A DNA stretch of 64,000 nucleotides from Solirubrobacterales bacterium (GTDB lineage Bacteria; Actinomycetota; Thermoleophilia; Solirubrobacterales; JACPNS01): assembly GCA_016185345.1 (NCBI GenBank), contig JACPNS010000021.1, positions 186,001 through 250,000 on the forward strand. Direction: 5' to 3'. The position numbers and the translations under genes are program-made. Below are positions 15,591 to 23,199 of this stretch, one piece after another; positions within the stretch are counted from its first letter, which is position 1; each line of letters begins with the position of its first letter. The notes under the pieces were generated by a model. That model was not told where the DNA came from. It did not search any database and saw only the letters and a list, made by a program, of their open reading frames with translations.

Positions 15591-17282
15591 GTGCCAGCAT
15601 CGCGCCACGTGTACGAGTGCCGTGAATGCAACGAGCGCCTGGCGCCCGACCAGCGGTACTGCGTCGCCTGCGGCGCGCGCCGCGGCGGCCTGCCCGAGCG
15701 CATGCTCAAACTGATCGCAGCGCTCGACGTGCCCGCGCCGCCTGCGGTTGCTGGCGTTCCTCCGCAGCTCTTCGCGCCGCCGACCACAGTTGCAGACGCC
15801 GGACTCGTCGCTTCGCTCGACCACTGGGTCGAGAACTTCGAATATCTCTCGCCACGAACGGCCGCAGTCTCGGTCATGGCGATCCTTGCTTTCGGCGTGC
15901 TCATGGACTCGGTGATCGGGCCGGGCTCCGGGTTCTCCCCGATCTACGTGGTGCCCTCGGCCCAGCAGGCCGCGGTGCAGAGATCAGAGGAACCCGTCGC
16001 GGCCGCAGCCGCCGAAGAGGCGGTCGCCCAGGAAGTGGCTGAAGCGCCGGCGGGCGCTGGGGAGGAAGTCACCGCACCGACCGGCGCGGCGAAGCCGATC
16101 AACCACGTTTGGCTGATCGTGCTCTCAAACCAGGGTTACGCCAAGACCTTCGGCGATCCGACATCTCAGTCCTATTTGGTGAGCGACCTCGCGGGGAAGG
16201 GCGCGGTCGTGCAGAACTACTACGCAGTCGCGCAGGGTGAGCTCGCCAACCGAGTGGCGCTCGTCTCTGGCCAGGGGCCGACCCACCAGCTGATGAAGAA
16301 CTGCCCGAACTACACGGACCTGTTGCCGGGAACGATCGACGCAACGACCAGCCAGGTGCAGGGCGATGGCTGCGTGTTCCCCGACACCGTGCGCACGATC
16401 GGCGAAGCCGTGGCTGCCACCGGAAAGTCCTGGGCCGCATACGTCGAGGACATCGACAATGGCACCAACGGCCGTACGACAAACTGCCGCCAGCCTGCGC
16501 CCGGCGCGCCTGACCCCGATTACCAGACCGACGCAGGCAACGCCTACGCGAGCTGGAGCAATCCATTCATGTACTTCAAGGGGATCGCGGCGAACCAGGC
16601 ATGCCAGTTCCAGATCGGCAGCATGAAGACCTTCGACGCCGACGTCACTGCCGGCCGTTCGCCAGCCTTCTCGATGATCATTCCCAATCGTTGCCACGAC
16701 GGCAGCGACACGCCGTGCGCGCCCGGCGCACCAGCCGGACTTGCTGGATCAGACGATTTCCTGCGCACCGTCGTCCCGAAGATCATGAGCTCGAAGGAGT
16801 ACCTCGATGGCGGCGTGATTGCGATCACGTTTGACCAGTCGCCGCAGGGGCTCCCGGACTCGGACACCTCGAGCTGCTGCAACCAACCGACGTATCCAAA
16901 CCTTGCGCTGCCACAGGCGGCCGCGCCTTCTCCGACCGGCGCCACCGGCCCGTCCGGCACTGACGGCCCAACGGGAGAGACGGGCGAGACGGGACCGACC
17001 GGCGCGACCGGCCCCAACGGTCCCAGCGGCCCGACTGGTCAGCTGATGGCTGCCGCAGCCGAGCCCGGCACCCCGCCAGGAGGCGGCAAGGTGGGTCTGC
17101 TCCTGCTCTCGCCCTACATCAAGGCCGGCAACGTGGACGTGACCGAGGATTACAACCACTTCTCGCTCCTGCTCTCGATCGAGAACTGGTTCGCGACCGA
17201 GAAGCTCGGCTACACGTCGCAGATCGGAATGGGCGCGCTGCCCGACTCGGTCTTCAACCAGACCGCCGGCGCGGCGGGCTAG
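15591..17282 (+). CDS. Zinc ribbon-TM-phosphoesterase-like protein with collagen-like insert
   Basis: A 563-residue protein starting at GTG 15591. In order: a cytoplasmic zinc ribbon CRECNERLAPDQRYCVACGA (about 10-29), a membrane segment (about 89-110), an acidic Ala/Glu linker, and an extracytoplasmic domain resembling the PF04185 phosphoesterase/acid-phosphatase family (HVWLIVLSNQGY, LVSGQGPT, and KVGLLLLSPYIKAGN...YNHFSLLLSIENWF). Residues about 450-483 form eleven Gly-X-Thr/Ser-type collagen-like triplets inserted between the last two conserved blocks. The usual metal-binding Glu of the ENxxFD motif appears replaced by Ser (LSNQGY), so catalysis is uncertain. It lies beside pst genes, which fits phosphate scavenging. 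Confidence 0.8.
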   Translation: MPASRHVYECRECNERLAPDQRYCVACGARRGGLPERMLKLIAALDVPAPPAVAGVPPQLFAPPTTVADAGLVASLDHWVENFEYLSPRTAAVSVMAILAFGVLMDSVIGPGSGFSPIYVVPSAQQAAVQRSEEPVAAAAAEEAVAQEVAEAPAGAGEEVTAPTGAAKPINHVWLIVLSNQGYAKTFGDPTSQSYLVSDLAGKGAVVQNYYAVAQGELANRVALVSGQGPTHQLMKNCPNYTDLLPGTIDATTSQVQGDGCVFPDTVRTIGEAVAATGKSWAAYVEDIDNGTNGRTTNCRQPAPGAPDPDYQTDAGNAYASWSNPFMYFKGIAANQACQFQIGSMKTFDADVTAGRSPAFSMIIPNRCHDGSDTPCAPGAPAGLAGSDDFLRTVVPKIMSSKEYLDGGVIAITFDQSPQGLPDSDTSSCCNQPTYPNLALPQAAAPSPTGATGPSGTDGPTGETGETGPTGATGPNGPSGPTGQLMAAAAEPGTPPGGGKVGLLLLSPYIKAGNVDVTEDYNHFSLLLSIENWFATEKLGYTSQIGMGALPDSVFNQTAGAAG

Positions 17283-17668
17283 TCCTGCGCGCCCGGCTCG
17301 GGCCAGAAGCGATACCCGATGCCGAAATGCGTGTGGATGTAAGTCAGCTCGGGAGCAAGCGCGCGAAGCTTTTCGCGAACGCGGCGAACGTAGACGTCTG
17401 CTGCGCGGTCGCGGTAGGGCATGTGGCCGCCCCAGACTTCGGCGTAGATCGTGTCGCGAGTGACCACACGGTCCGGGTGCTCGACGAGCACCATCAGGAC
17501 GTCGAGCTCGCGGCCGGTCAGCTGGATGCGGCCGGTCTCGGTCAGTACCTCGCGGGAATCGGGACGGATTTCGAGCCCAGCGAGAGTGATCGTGCGCTCG
17601 GGCGCGCCCAGCGGCGAAGCGACTTCGCTACCAGCGGCGGTGAACAGATACGGACGGCCAATCTCCAC
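17279..17668 (-). CDS. PhoB/OmpR-type winged-helix DNA-binding protein lacking receiver
   Basis: A 129-residue protein consisting of only the C-terminal effector domain of OmpR/PhoB response regulators. About 30 leading residues precede the beta platform LAGLEIRPDSREVL; the helices LTGRELDVLMVLVEHPDRVVTR and the recognition helix/wing DVYVRRVREKLRA...HFGIGYRFW are intact. No Asp-containing receiver domain is encoded upstream. It is convergent with the phosphoesterase gene (4-base stop overlap). A role in controlling the neighbouring phosphate genes is an inference from family and position. The start is GTG 17668. Confidence 0.85.
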   Translation of the reverse strand: MEIGRPYLFTAAGSEVASPLGAPERTITLAGLEIRPDSREVLTETGRIQLTGRELDVLMVLVEHPDRVVTRDTIYAEVWGGHMPYRDRAADVYVRRVREKLRALAPELTYIHTHFGIGYRFWPEPGAQD

Positions 17669-17730
17669 GCGCCTAGCTTGGCCTGCACGGCGGCTTCAGT
17701 CGTAAACAACTAGTGAACGTTTGGAGACAG

Positions 17731-18948
17731 CTACGCGGACGGGTTCTCGATCAGCATCGCGAGCCCTTGCCCGACGCCGACGCACAAGGTTGCGACTCCG
17801 CGCTTTGCGCCGCGGCGTTGCATTTCGCGAGCAAGGGTTCCTACGATGCGCGCGCCCGTGCATCCCAACGGATGACCGAGCGCGATCCCTCCACCATTCA
17901 CGTTGAGCACTGAATGATCGATCCCGATCGCCCGCGCGCTGGCGATTGCCTGGGACGCAAAGGCTTCGTTGATCTCCCACAGGTCGATGTCGTCGGCGGT
18001 CAGGCCGGTGCGCTCGAGCAGCTTCTTCGTCGCGTCGATCGGTCCGACGCCCATGATCGCTGGGTCCACGCCGGCGGCTGCGCTAGCGACGATGCGCGCG
18101 AGCGGTTCCTTGCCGAGCGATTCTCCACGCGCAGCATTTCCGAGCACGAGGCAGGCCGCGCCATCGTTGACCTGCGAAGAGTTTCCGGCCGTAACCGTTC
18201 CGCCTTCGCGAAATGCGGGGCGGAGCTTAGAAAGCTTCTCGACCGTCGTGTCCGCGCGAATGCCTTCGTCGCGTCCGAACAGCACCGCCTCGTGCTTGCG
18301 CGTCAGCGGCGGCGCCTCGATCGCGACGACCTCGTCGGAGAACACTCCGGCATCCCAAGCCGCAGCGGCGCGTTGATGGGAAGCCGCCGCAAACTCGTCC
18401 TGATCCTCGCGACTGATGTTGTGAAGCTCGGCAACGTTCTCGCCGGTTTCGCCCATCGCCTCAGTTGAATGCGGGAAGTTCGGATTGACGAAGCGCCAAC
18501 CGATCGTCGTGTCGTAGACCTTGGCCGGCTCGCGCGAGAACGCCTGCGTGGTCTTGCCGTACACAAACGGCGCGCGTGTCATCGATTCAACGCCGCCTGC
18601 CAGGTAGAGCTCGCCTTCGCCGAGCGCCAGCGCGCGGGCGGCGTCGCCGACTGCCTCGAGGCCACTCGCGCAGAGCCGGTTCACGGTCGCGCCCGGGACG
18701 GTCACCGGCAGCCCCGCCAGCAGCACGGCCATTCGCGCGACATCGCGGTTGTCTTCACCGGCCTGGTTCGAGGAACCGAAATAAACGTCCTCGATCTCAT
18801 CGGCCGGTACACCGGCGCGATCGACGACGGCCTTGATCACGTGCGCCGCAAGATCGTCGGTGCGAACCGTCGAAAGCGCCCCGCCGAACTTCCCGATCGG
18901 GGTTCGCAGGTAGTCGAGGATGTAGACGTCTCCGTAGTCAACAGGCAT
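17731..18948 (-). CDS. Acetyl-CoA C-acyltransferase (thiolase)
   Basis: A thiolase of about 405 residues that cleaves 3-ketoacyl-CoA, or condenses acyl-CoAs in reverse. The nucleophilic Cys is in VNRLCASGLEAV, the catalytic His in GGGIALGHPLGCTGARI, and the second Cys in ATLCVGVGQG. I start at ATG 18948 (MPVDYGDVYILDYLRTPIGK, the family N-terminus). The longer frame beginning at 18981 would overlap the divergent gene at 18975. It could serve the acd-ech-hbd genes at 6.8-10.3 kb. A TAGCCT box lies 7 nt before the ATG. Confidence 0.94.
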   Translation of the reverse strand: MPVDYGDVYILDYLRTPIGKFGGALSTVRTDDLAAHVIKAVVDRAGVPADEIEDVYFGSSNQAGEDNRDVARMAVLLAGLPVTVPGATVNRLCASGLEAVGDAARALALGEGELYLAGGVESMTRAPFVYGKTTQAFSREPAKVYDTTIGWRFVNPNFPHSTEAMGETGENVAELHNISREDQDEFAAASHQRAAAAWDAGVFSDEVVAIEAPPLTRKHEAVLFGRDEGIRADTTVEKLSKLRPAFREGGTVTAGNSSQVNDGAACLVLGNAARGESLGKEPLARIVASAAAGVDPAIMGVGPIDATKKLLERTGLTADDIDLWEINEAFASQAIASARAIGIDHSVLNVNGGGIALGHPLGCTGARIVGTLAREMQRRGAKRGVATLCVGVGQGLAMLIENPSA

Positions 18949-18955
18949 GCGCAGG

Positions 18956-18961
18956 AGGCTA
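18956..18961 (-). promoter_or_regulatory. Putative -10 box of the thiolase gene
   Basis: TAGCCT on the minus strand, 7 nt before ATG 18948. Leaderless-type spacing. Confidence 0.45.
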
Positions 18962-18974
18962 GCTTCCACGGCAT

Positions 18975-19358
18975 ATGGCACGTGTATTGATTGTTGATCG
19001 GGGTCCGCGCATCGAAGCGGCCGAAGCTGCGCTCACCGAAGCCGGCTACGCCGTGCGCAGCGTCGCGCCGGGGCTGGCCGGCGACATCGTCGATCAGCTC
19101 GAGAACGTCACGATCGTCGCATACCTGATGGGCGACGCTGAAGACGACGCGGCAAACGACGAGATGCTCGAGACCGTTCTGCTGAAGGTGGTTGACACCG
19201 GCGTGCGCGGCTTTGTCTACGAGCGATCCGGGCCCGAACCGAACGCCCATGTGACCCACGCTCAGGAGACCTGGCATCTGTCGGTGGCAGAACTCGACCC
19301 AAGTGCAGACTTCGCGAGCGCGATCACAACTGCCGCAAACGATTCGATCGGCATCTAG
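18975..19358 (+). CDS. Small Rossmann-like protein, function unknown
   Basis: A 127-residue protein with an N-terminal beta strand and alternating pattern (MARVLIVDRGP...EAALTEAGYAVRSVAP...VTIVAYLMGD) that recalls a nucleotide-binding half-domain of the SDR/epimerase type, but the GxxGxxG loop is absent. The segment LLKVVDTGVRGFVYERSG is a distinctive conserved-looking block. No membrane segment or signal. It is divergent from the thiolase and followed after 11 bases by a small zinc-ribbon gene, with which it likely forms an operon. Confidence 0.7.
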   Translation: MARVLIVDRGPRIEAAEAALTEAGYAVRSVAPGLAGDIVDQLENVTIVAYLMGDAEDDAANDEMLETVLLKVVDTGVRGFVYERSGPEPNAHVTHAQETWHLSVAELDPSADFASAITTAANDSIGI

Positions 19359-19369
19359 GTTCTGAGCTG

Positions 19370-19528
19370 ATGCTTTGCCCAAACTGCATGTCGCCATACG
19401 TGAAGGCCTACGTGCCTGAACTCGCCGAAGGCGAAGAGGCTGCGCCGTCAATCGAACCGCTCTACGAATGCACCGAGTGCGAGTACGTCGGCGAAGTCAC
19501 CGAGTTCGTGCCCGAGCTCTCGCGTTAG
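19370..19528 (+). CDS. 52-residue zinc-ribbon protein
   Basis: A short gene starting ATG 19370 and ending TAG 19526-19528. The product begins MLCPNCMSPYVKAYVPEL and has a second knuckle in YECTECEYVGEVTEF, so CxxC-N28-CxxC, a minimal rubredoxin-like zinc ribbon. It follows the 127-residue gene by 11 bases and its stop overlaps that of the convergent Nudix gene. The cysteine spacing, clean fit between neighbours and acidic coding bias support it. Function unknown. Confidence 0.7.
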   Translation: MLCPNCMSPYVKAYVPELAEGEEAAPSIEPLYECTECEYVGEVTEFVPELSR

Positions 19529-20100
19529 ACCGTCGCCGGCTCCACGCAGCTGTCTACGCGATCGAGCAGCTGACCAAGGATGTAGCCAGTCACGCCCCAG
19601 ATCAATCCGCCCTCGGTCTCAAAGGCCTCGGTGGTGAAGGCCATGCCCGCGCGCCGCAGCTCGCGCGTCTCGCGCAGCGCCACAAGTTCACTCAACCCGA
19701 CCTCGAAGATCGTGTCGACTTCATTTGGATTGGGGACGAGCTCGACATCCGAATCGACGATCCCGGCGATCGGGTAGACAGCGAAGTCGCTGACGAACGT
19801 GGCCATCGGCTCGAGTGCGCCGATCACCTCGACTGATTCCGGCGGGATCGCAATCTCCTCGTGCGCCTCGCGCAGCGCGGTCGCGACGTGGTCCTCGTCT
19901 TCCGGGTCGGAAGCGCCGCCCGGAAATGAGATCTGACCGGCGTGCGACTTCATGTCGTCGCGCCGCTTCGTGAAGACAAGATTCAGCGATCCGTCGTCCT
20001 GGGGGCGAAAGCCCATCAGCACAGCTGCCTCACGGCCCTGCGCAAACATTTCGATTGCATCGCTCGCCGGTAAGAGCTTGGACGCGATGCAGCTAATCAA
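19525..20100 (-). CDS. Nudix hydrolase, coenzyme A pyrophosphatase type
   Basis: A Nudix-fold hydrolase. The Nudix box is GGASDPEDEDHVATALREAHEEI, with the REXXEE core intact, and it is preceded by SHAGQISFPGG, the UPF0035 signature that marks CoA diphosphatases (NudL/YeaB/PCD1). The expected reaction is cleavage of CoA or oxidised CoA into 3',5'-ADP and phosphopantetheine. The start is uncertain: TTG 20100 gives 191 residues, ATG 20049 gives a better family N-terminus (MFAQGREAAVLMGF). It lies 12 bases after the OsmC gene and may be co-transcribed with it. Confidence 0.88.
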   Translation of the reverse strand: MISCIASKLLPASDAIEMFAQGREAAVLMGFRPQDDGSLNLVFTKRRDDMKSHAGQISFPGGASDPEDEDHVATALREAHEEIAIPPESVEVIGALEPMATFVSDFAVYPIAGIVDSDVELVPNPNEVDTIFEVGLSELVALRETRELRRAGMAFTTEAFETEGGLIWGVTGYILGQLLDRVDSCVEPATV

Positions 20101-20112
20101 TGCACACAGCGA

Positions 20113-20532
20113 TCACTGAATCGTGATCGACTCGTTGAAGATGACTTCGCCTTCGAGCACGCGGTGGACGGGGCACTTGGTCGCGATCTCGCTGATCCGA
20201 CGAATCTGTTCGTCGTCGAGCCCGGGCGGAACGCAGAGCTTCACGTTGAAGGTGGTTGGCGCGCCGCGCTTTGCCGACTCGTACTCGACCTTCACCTTGA
20301 CGTCGCCTACTTCCCAGCCCTTGTGGGCGGCGTACATCTCGATCGTCGTCGCTGTGCACGAGGCGAGACTCGCGGCGAGCAATTGTTGAGGCGAGGGGCC
20401 GGCGTTGTCGCCGCCCAGATCGATCGGCTCGTCAGTGACCAGACGATGATCGCCGACCACGACAAGGTGCTCGAAGTGACCAGTGCGCTTGGCCAGTGCA
20501 GACTTTGTTTTTGCCTTGACTTCCGTTGCCAA
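20113..20532 (-). CDS. OsmC family peroxiredoxin-like protein
   Basis: A 139-residue OsmC/Ohr superfamily protein, dimeric thiol peroxidases acting on organic hydroperoxides. The two expected cysteines are present, one in LAASLASCTATTIEMYA and one in TKCPVHRVL, along with GPSPQQLL, which is typical of the YhfA/OsmC subgroup. The TTG start at 20532 is supported by GGAG on the minus strand (20543-20540), 7 nt away. Neighbouring Nudix and ATR genes give no clear pathway link. Confidence 0.9.
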   Translation of the reverse strand: MATEVKAKTKSALAKRTGHFEHLVVVGDHRLVTDEPIDLGGDNAGPSPQQLLAASLASCTATTIEMYAAHKGWEVGDVKVKVEYESAKRGAPTTFNVKLCVPPGLDDEQIRRISEIATKCPVHRVLEGEVIFNESITIQ

Positions 20533-20610
20533 TTTGGAGCTCCATATCGGGAGGGGGTACCGACCCTTCTAACAATAGGACGGAAGCTGCGATCGTGCGT
20601 GAACGAATGC

Positions 20611-21177
20611 CTAGCCGCGACCTTCGAAGACCGTGGGAGACTCTTCATCCGTGAAGCGAGCGAGAGCGAAAAGCAGGTCCGAACATCGATTCACGTACGC
20701 CAGAACGGTGGTGTCGGGCAACGGGTCGATCTCGGCCAGTGCAACGATTGACCGCTCGGCGCGGCGAACCACGGTGCGAGCCACGTCGAGCTGCGCAGAA
20801 AGAACCGTACCGCCGGGGATGATGAACTTGGGCGGAAGGTCGAGCTGGTCCTTGTAATGATCGATCCGCACCTCCAGTGCGTCGACCATTGTCTGCTCGA
20901 TCAGAGTGACGCCTGCCTTGAGCTTGCCGAAGCTCTCGTCTGCGGTCGCAAGCTGCGCGCAGCCGATGAAGAGGCAGCGCTGCATCTCCAGAAGGTCTGC
21001 AGCGACCTCGGCGTGAGAATCCTTGGCCATGGCGCGGGCAACCGCGATCGTTGAGATCGCTTCGTCCACGTCGCCGTAGGCGCTGGTGCGAGGATCGGAC
21101 TTCTTGACGCGACCGCCGTACCAGAGGCCGGTGGTGCCGTCGTCGCCTTTGCGCGTGTAGATCTTCACTTCGGGCAT
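20611..21177 (-). CDS. Cob(I)alamin adenosyltransferase, PduO type
   Basis: A 188-residue ATP:cob(I)alamin adenosyltransferase that makes coenzyme B12. The N-terminal motif KIYTRKGDDGTTGLWYGGRVKK is the ATP-binding region of PduO-type enzymes, AYGDVDEA follows, and the helix VVRRAERSIVAL contains the conserved RxxxRR-like cluster; YVNRCSDLLFALAR closes the fold. The TAGGAT box lies 9 nt before the ATG. No cobalamin riboswitch was recognised upstream; it is divergent from a TetR gene. Confidence 0.93.
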   Translation of the reverse strand: MPEVKIYTRKGDDGTTGLWYGGRVKKSDPRTSAYGDVDEAISTIAVARAMAKDSHAEVAADLLEMQRCLFIGCAQLATADESFGKLKAGVTLIEQTMVDALEVRIDHYKDQLDLPPKFIIPGGTVLSAQLDVARTVVRRAERSIVALAEIDPLPDTTVLAYVNRCSDLLFALARFTDEESPTVFEGRG

Positions 21178-21186
21178 CGTGGATCG

Positions 21187-21192
21187 ATCCTA
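21187..21192 (-). promoter_or_regulatory. Putative -10 box of the adenosyltransferase gene
   Basis: TAGGAT on the minus strand, 9 nt before ATG 21177. Confidence 0.45.
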
Positions 21193-21213
21193 CCGGGGCG
21201 AGCTGCGGCATCA

Positions 21214-21224
21214 GATGTAACATC
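21214..21224. promoter_or_regulatory. Palindromic operator candidate before the TetR gene
   Basis: GATGTAACATC is a perfect dyad (GATGT-A-ACATC) ending 2 bases before the first ATG of the downstream TetR gene. Its position fits autorepression by that regulator. Confidence 0.45.
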
Positions 21225-21226
21225 AA

Positions 21227-22006
21227 ATGATGTCCAAAAACATCGCACTCGACCCGGTCTTCGCCGACGTTCTGGCCGGTCGCAGCAACGGGAACGCGAA
21301 CGGCGAGCAGACGACTGCCGAGGCGATCATCAGCTCGGCAGAGAAGCTATTTGTCGAACAGGGCTACCACGCAACTCGCGTCAGCGAGGTCGCGCGGCTC
21401 GCGGATGTCTCGATCGGATCGATCTACGTCCACTACGAGAACAAAGAGGGCCTATACGGCGCGCTGATCGAACGAGCCCTCGATATTCAGGCTCAGTACG
21501 TGGACGCGGTGCTCGACAGCGAGGTGATCCCAGACATCGAGAAGGTGATTGCCCTCGGCGAGGCCTACCTGCAGTTCTTCCGCGAGCACCCCGACCACTT
21601 CCGCATGCTGATGCTGCCGTCTGAGTCGATCCCCGAGGAAGCCGCGAGATCGCCGTTTGCCCGTCACGTCGCGGTTCGCGGGGCGGCGCAGCGAGCCAAG
21701 CTGGCACAGGCGATCGAGAATTGCGTCGCGGCAGGAGTGATGCGCGACGACGTTGACCCCGCGAGCGCCGCAAACTTCTGGTGGGCGGCATGGAACGGTG
21801 TGATCGGACTGACTATGCGCAGCGACGACCTTGCGATCGATGAGCGCGAGATGGAACGCGTCGTGGTCGCCGGCCGACTGATGATCGCCGAGGGCCTCGC
21901 CAGCGCGACGTACCGCGAGGCTGATGGCACGCTCGCCGAGCCCCTGCGCACAAGGCTTGAGACGTTGCAGGATGCCCCGGTGCCGGTGGCGCCTGCTGAG
22001 TCGTGA
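21227..22006 (+). CDS. TetR/AcrR family transcriptional regulator
   Basis: A 259-residue regulator. The N-terminal helix-turn-helix domain reads AEAIISSAEKLFVEQGYHATRVSEVARLADVSIGSIYVHYENKEGLYGALIERAL (about 27-82); the C-terminal ligand domain has a tail typical of the TetR_C_6/fatty-acid-type regulators. The first ~25 residues precede the usual start of the fold. Two adjacent ATG codons (21227, 21230) are possible, and no Shine-Dalgarno is seen. Its stop overlaps the GTG of the LLM/SCP2 gene, so that gene is its likely operon partner. Ligand unknown. Confidence 0.92.
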   Translation: MMSKNIALDPVFADVLAGRSNGNANGEQTTAEAIISSAEKLFVEQGYHATRVSEVARLADVSIGSIYVHYENKEGLYGALIERALDIQAQYVDAVLDSEVIPDIEKVIALGEAYLQFFREHPDHFRMLMLPSESIPEEAARSPFARHVAVRGAAQRAKLAQAIENCVAAGVMRDDVDPASAANFWWAAWNGVIGLTMRSDDLAIDEREMERVVVAGRLMIAEGLASATYREADGTLAEPLRTRLETLQDAPVPVAPAES

Positions 22007-23190
22007 AGTTCGCACGGCTCGTTGAGGCGGCGACCGTTGATGCGGCGGTCGAGGCAGTTCAGGAGTCCGAGCGGATTGGGTTTGAGCGCGTCTGGTTGAT
22101 CGAGCGCGAAGGTCTGGCCGACCCGCGACTTGTCGCCAGTGCGTCGCGGCTCGACGAACTGAAGCTCGTGCTCCAGCTCGATCCCGAGGCGGACTCGGTT
22201 GTTCCGCCCGGGCTTCCGGTTGAGCTCGCGGTCTCCGGCGGATCTGGTTGGACTGGCGCGCTGGGGGCGCTGCTCAGCGATTCGCCGTACGAACCTGACC
22301 CGGCCGTATGGGTGGTCGCAGGTGATGTCGGAACGATTGCGGCAGCCGGAAGAGCCGGAGTGGGGGCCGCGTTCGAAGCGCTCGAGTCGGCGGACGACGC
22401 AGCAGATTGGACGGCCGAGTACGAAGGCGAGCTGCAGTCCGAATCGGCGCAGGCCACCGCCAGCGCCGTCAACGCGCAGACCGCTGTGTTTCTTGACGCT
22501 GGAGACGACGCCGACGCGCTTGTCGGCTTGGTCGAGCGATACCGCGAAGCCGGGGTGGACCAGGTAATCCTTTGTGGCGAGTCCGCGGGCCAGATCGACT
22601 TCATTGAGAAAGTCTTGGCAGAGTTTGATGACGACGAAGTCCGATCCGCCGCCCAGGCAAGAGCAGAGCGTCTGGCACCGGCAATCGCCGCCGCCACGAA
22701 TCGATCGACGACCGCAGCAACCGAGGAGCCCGCACCAGTGCCGCCAGAAAAGAAGAAGAAGCGCCCCTCCAAGTTCGCCAAACGCGCGCAGGCCTTTCAG
22801 GAAGGGGCGGTGCGGAAGATGAGCGACAAGCAGCTCGAGATGTTGGTCGGAAACCGCGTGGGGGTCCGCGGGCTGTTCAACGCGATGGCCAAGATGTACC
22901 AACCCAAGAAGGCCGGAGACTTCCAGGGCCCGATCGAGTTCACGCTCGAGACACGGCGTGGCCCGGAGGTCTGGACGGTCGACTGTTCGCCCTCGGGCGC
23001 AAAGGCGCGTCGCGAGCCTTCACCCGACGCGAAACTTCACGTCGAGGCGAAACTCGCAGACTTCCTGCGCGTGGGCGTGGGAGAGATCGGCGCGCCGGCG
23101 GCAGTGCTCTCTGGGAAGCTCAATGTGCGGGGCGACTTCGGGCTGGCGCTCAAGTTGGGGCCGATGTTCGGCGGCCCCTCGGCGATCTGA
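22003..23190 (+). CDS. Luciferase-like domain fused to SCP2 sterol-binding domain
   Basis: A 395-residue protein starting with GTG 22003 inside the TetR stop. The N-terminal ~210 residues (MKFARLVEA...ERIGFERVWLIEREGLADPRLVAS, and a later YREAGVDQVILCG) resemble a shortened F420/FMN luciferase-like TIM-barrel, without obvious cofactor residues. A Lys-rich hinge (about 246-258) leads to a C-terminal SCP2-like lipid-binding domain (about 290-395; IEFTLETRRGPEVWTVD, LRVGVGEIGAPAAVLSGKLNVRGDFGLALKLG). SCP2 domains bind lipids or acyl-CoA. Translational coupling to TetR suggests a lipid-responsive unit. Low confidence in catalytic activity. Confidence 0.75.
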   Translation: MKFARLVEAATVDAAVEAVQESERIGFERVWLIEREGLADPRLVASASRLDELKLVLQLDPEADSVVPPGLPVELAVSGGSGWTGALGALLSDSPYEPDPAVWVVAGDVGTIAAAGRAGVGAAFEALESADDAADWTAEYEGELQSESAQATASAVNAQTAVFLDAGDDADALVGLVERYREAGVDQVILCGESAGQIDFIEKVLAEFDDDEVRSAAQARAERLAPAIAAATNRSTTAATEEPAPVPPEKKKKRPSKFAKRAQAFQEGAVRKMSDKQLEMLVGNRVGVRGLFNAMAKMYQPKKAGDFQGPIEFTLETRRGPEVWTVDCSPSGAKARREPSPDAKLHVEAKLADFLRVGVGEIGAPAAVLSGKLNVRGDFGLALKLGPMFGGPSAI

Positions 23191-23199
23191 GAAGTTGTC

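Noticed and set aside
16930-17045. Short tandem repeat or CRISPR-like array
   Set aside because: The periodicity is 9 bases and in frame with Gly-X-Y coding; there are no spacers.
20533-21226. Cobalamin riboswitch for the adenosyltransferase gene
   Set aside because: The upstream gap on the minus strand is under 50 bases, too short, and no B12-box was seen.
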